Positions 60,713-64,000 of a stretch of 64,000 bases of DNA are shown here, piece by piece (within the stretch, counting starts at the first letter, position 1; every line of letters begins with the position of its first letter). Source of the DNA: Progne subis subis (lineage: Eukaryota; Chordata; Aves; Passeriformes; Hirundinidae); contig JAKJHU010000382.1 of the NCBI GenBank assembly GCA_022316685.1, positions 310,001 to 374,000 on the forward strand, in the 5' to 3' direction. The notes under the pieces are model-generated. The model worked only from the letters and a program-made list of their open reading frames with translations, searched no databases and had not been told where the DNA came from. The position numbers and the translations under genes were made by a program.

Positions 60713-62574
60713 CATGAGCTCTCTTGCATTCCAACACCCTGCAGCCCCCTGCCCCTGCCCAGCCACCCCTCTGCGTGCCCCCTGTGTGGGTGCAGCCCCC
60801 TGTTGGGGTGCAGGGGTGAGGCTGGGCCGTGTGCCAGCCCCGTGCCGGGGGCATTGAGCCGGGGGAAGGAGCTCCTTTGTGCGGCTGGCAGCAGGGAGCC
60901 TTTGTCCCCACGGGGCTGCCTGGCTCCCGGGGCTGGAACACCAAGATCAAGGCTTGGGCAGTGGGATGTGCAGCCACCCGCTCCCCCTTAGAAGTTGTTG
61001 TTGCTATGGGTTCTATTGTTGGCAGCTTTCCCCCGGTGCTTTACATCCTGCACCTTGCTTTTCACAGGGTGAACAATAATGCAAACTCTTTTTGCTCCTG
61101 GAGTTGCCTTTTCACTGTTTCCCCCCCTTTTGCAACCTATAATGAGTGATAACTCTAAAGAGCAGCACAATTCTTCGAGAGATTCCCCCCCCAGCTCACA
61201 CCGTGCTGCTCGCTGGGTTATTCTGCCCGAGAAGCCCAGGAAAATCTGCATATTTGGGGATGCATTAATGACCCAACGTGACATCTCTGACTCTGCAAAG
61301 ATTGTCTCTGGCTAATGAAGCTGTCAGGGCAAGGCTCTGCGTCGATGCCGCCCTGCCGTGGGCGCTGGCCCATGGCCAGCACAGCTCCTGCTGTTCCCAG
61401 CCCCAGTCACCAATGCCAGCAGCACAGGAGCAGGATCCAGCCCTGGCTGTTCCCATCATCACCACGACAGGTCCATCCTCCAGCGCTTCTGGATCGCCTC
61501 AGCAAAAAAAAAAAAAAAAAAACCAGCTGGGAATCAGAACTGTTCAGTCTCATCTATGAATCCTTGAGGTTGAACCTGCAACAGGAGGAACCAGAGCTTT
61601 GATCCTTTCAGGGTGTGACCTCGGGCCCCCGCAGATCCTCTGTGTGCTCCTGCGGGGCCCTGCAGAAGACGCTTGGAATGAGTTTGATATTGTGCCAGGG
61701 ACAGGAGCAGGATCCCTTGCCAGGGTGGCAGAGGGCAGAGGATGGGCAGGACCCTGCACCAACTACTCCTCATTCCCGATGCCCTGTGGTCAGGTTCCCA
61801 TCCCTGTTCCAGCAGAGGGAAAGGCATCCTGAGGAGCTGGTCCTGCTCCTGAGAAACCTCCCCTGGCAGTGCTCAACGGCATGCTCCCATCCTTGGGAAT
61901 CTGGCTTTCATGGAAACCATTGTAAGGGATGAATAACCCCACGTTCGGGCTGTTTTCCATGATGGGAGGTGACCTCTCCTGCTGATACAGACTGGGCTCC
62001 CCCAGTGCAAACCCAAGTTGTAAAATTCCTTAAATGGAAATTGATATTCCTGTTTAAGAATTCCTAATGATGAGGAGCAGGAGGGCTGCTGGAGCGCGTG
62101 CCAGATCGTCTGCCTTCCTAATGACAAATGTTTGAATTAAAATAATTCTAATTAAATGGATGTCAAAAAAATGTTTCAGTTCGAAACACACTTCACAACC
62201 TCACATCACATCCTCCCAGGCAGCGGAGCACATGACAAAACACAAAATAAACTGAGACCTCTGGGCAGATATTCCTCAAGGAGCAGCGGTAATTCCCACC
62301 CGTCTGTGCTGTGCCACACCACTGGCAGCTGGAGGGGTGGCAGGGCCAGGAGTCACCTGCACCAAACCAAAGCCACTTTTGGGGCTTTAATAACGCTGAC
62401 ATCACGTGACTTCATAGGGCAGGAGATGGGAATCTTCCCTCTCAGCCAGGACACATGGAACCAGAGTCCAAGGTTTGCTTTCCTCCTACCCAAGGTGGTT
62501 TTAGGGGTTGGATTTGGATGATTTCCCCTTTGGAGTGGTGGCCTGGGATAACAGAAATGATGATGATTGTCAAT

Positions 62575-62725
62575 CAGCCCCAAAGTTTTGGGTTGGGAGG
62601 GACCTTAAAGCCTGTCTTATTACACCCCCTGCCATGGGCAGGGACACCTTCCACCATCCCAGGTTGCTCCAAGTCCCATCCAGCCTGGCCTTGGACACTG
62701 CCAGGGGTGGGGCAGACACAGCTTT
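62575..62725 (-). repeat. CR1 fragment
   Basis: gttttgggttgggagggacc, ctgccatgggcagggacacc, ccaggttgctccaagtccca and ccaggggtggggcagacaca; well preserved. Confidence 0.88.
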
Positions 62726-63065
62726 TTGGGGAAATGGGTGCCCAGTGAAGCAGGATAAACGTGGGAGCAAACTGCAGCCAGGTGCTCTGTGTGGTCAGGA
62801 ATGCTGCAGGAGGGGAAGGGGGCAGTGAGGGATCAGCAGCAGCATCCCCGGGACAGCTCTGAACCCCACTCTCTGACCCCAAAGTGATGTAATAGGATTT
62901 GAGGCCATTTATCATTTTCTCCATCTGACCCTTTTAGTTTCCCATCCCAGGAGTATTTCCGAGGGATCCCCAGCCCCTCAGGGCTGCAGGTGAAGCTGGC
63001 AGGATCCCATGAGATCCCTCATCCCACATCCCATACCCAACACAAGGCAAGGCTGCTCCGCCAGC

Positions 63066-63340
63066 AGGGCCAAACTCTGTAATTGGATCTTAATTACACA
63101 ACTCTGCGAGAGGTTATTTTTATTTCTTTGTTTGTTAATGCAATTATTTAGCTGCCCTATTTTAGCCTTGACCTTGCAGGAAGAGGGTATTTTCCAGTCA
63201 GCATAATGCTTTATCTTTGAAAGCTCCAATCAATAAGGATAATTAATGATGCCTGCTGCAATGATAGCCTCAGCAATCATTATCCCACATTAATCCCTGC
63301 AGTCAGCCTGGGGTCAAGGCCATCTAAATCATTCACCTGG
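63066..63340. promoter_or_regulatory. Candidate conserved noncoding element
   Basis: Non-repetitive block with dense ATTA motifs (taattggatcttaattacac, caatcaataaggataattaa, cattatcccacattaatccc). No coding potential was seen. Confidence 0.35.
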
Positions 63341-64000
63341 GGGTGGAGAAATTCAAATAATTTACCCATTTAAATCCAAGCAAACAAATCCCACTGTATT
63401 TCTCCGGGCCGTTTGGAAGAGGCTGCAGCCTGTTGCGGCCGTGGGTTTGCAGGAGCTGCGGCTCCTCCCTGCAGGAATCCAGGTCCCCCGTGGGGATGGC
63501 AGTGGGACATGCCCTGGGGACATGCCACACGTGCCACTGGCTTCTCCTCAAACTGGCAGGAGGATTCAATGCGGGGATGGGCCCAGCTCTAGCCGTAGCA
63601 GACGCCGGTCCCAAAACTTGGATCACCCGGTGTGGTTGTGCTGTGGGAGCAGGAAGGGAGCTGTGCTCCTCTTGCAGGGACAAAATGTCTCTGCCACCAA
63701 CCCTGGGAGTGGGGGTTTGTCATCCTTTAGTGCTGCTTCGTGCTGGAAACCCTCTGTGCCCCTGGGACACCCAAAGAGGGGACAAGGCATCTCCAGGAGG
63801 AGCAGAAGTCTCTCCTCAGGCTATTCCTGTCCCTCACCAGCCCCCCAAAACCCAGCCCATGCCCTGTTCACCCAACTGCTGCTGCTGCTCCCTCCTGCCC
63901 ATCCCACATCCCATTCCCCAGCAGTATGGAGTATGGAGTATGGGGCTATGGGCACAGACTGCAAACCCACTGAATTATTTTTCTCTCTTCAGCCTGTTCT

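Larger units (their letters stand above)
45546..64000. other. Gene-poor right part of the window
   Basis: Apart from the LTRs, CR1 copies, microsatellites, gap and candidate elements listed separately, I recognise no exon, RNA gene or promoter. In the usual tetrapod gene order this would be the desert before SHOX2. Confidence 0.5.

Noticed and set aside
60005..60766. 253-codon minus-strand and 133-codon plus-strand open frames
   Set aside because: Most of each is the AAGGG array (SLPFP or KGREG repeats), which has no stop in any frame.
1..64000. Search for tRNA, rRNA, CRISPR arrays, operons or prokaryotic defence systems
   Set aside because: Nothing resembling these was seen; this is ordinary vertebrate chromosomal DNA.

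Overview
The window is vertebrate chromosomal DNA, almost certainly from a bird. It is full of short 5'-truncated CR1 retroposon tails, including the typical avian 'tggtttgggttggaagggacc' block and its complement. It also holds solo-LTR-like sequences, sparse exons with GT/AG borders, and two recognisable genes in a known tetrapod arrangement. A songbird is likely from the texture of the CR1 and LTR sequences, but the order is not proven.

Left part (1-23.5 kb): six coding exons of VEPH1 (the vertebrate 'melted' orthologue) lie on the minus strand, at 23476-23339, 22895-22680, 19840-19666, 6994-6828, 5719-5510 and 1785-1565. Their phases join without conflict into about 375 N-terminal residues. 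The later exons, including the PH domain, lie to the left of position 1. PTX3 (long pentraxin 3) lies on the plus strand inside the 12.7-kb VEPH1 intron between 6994 and 19666. It has three coding exons: 11322-11469, 11924-12446 and 15204-15817. The summed PTX3 coding length is 1285 nt, one base over a multiple of three. Exon 2 changes frame near 12295, so this copy is either mis-sequenced or broken.

Middle part (23.5-46 kb): upstream of VEPH1 there is about 14 kb of noncoding DNA with CR1 pieces and AT-rich, TAAT-rich stretches. A CpG island follows at 37.38-38.06 kb, with a strong CTCF-like motif and a three-copy 89-bp minisatellite. Past it, on the plus strand, are two stretches that resemble consecutive exons of the lysosomal PQ-loop transporter family (SLC66A1-like). 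SLC66A1L is the expected neighbour in this synteny. Both carry damage (stop codons, a lost donor site, a frameshift), so they look like a decaying gene.

Right part (46-64 kb): I found no protein-coding exon. The segment holds two probable solo LTRs, a 100-N assembly gap, several long microsatellites (TTTTA, TTCTA/TCTAG, ATC, TTGGTG-like, and about 250 bp of AAGGG), CR1 fragments, and non-repetitive AT-rich blocks that look like conserved noncoding elements. In other tetrapods the next gene in this direction is SHOX2, so these blocks may belong to its regulatory landscape; that is inference. No CRISPR, prokaryotic-type system or new gene cluster is present. The items most worth checking are the PTX3 frameshift, the decaying SLC66A1L-like gene and the CTCF/CpG/minisatellite island.
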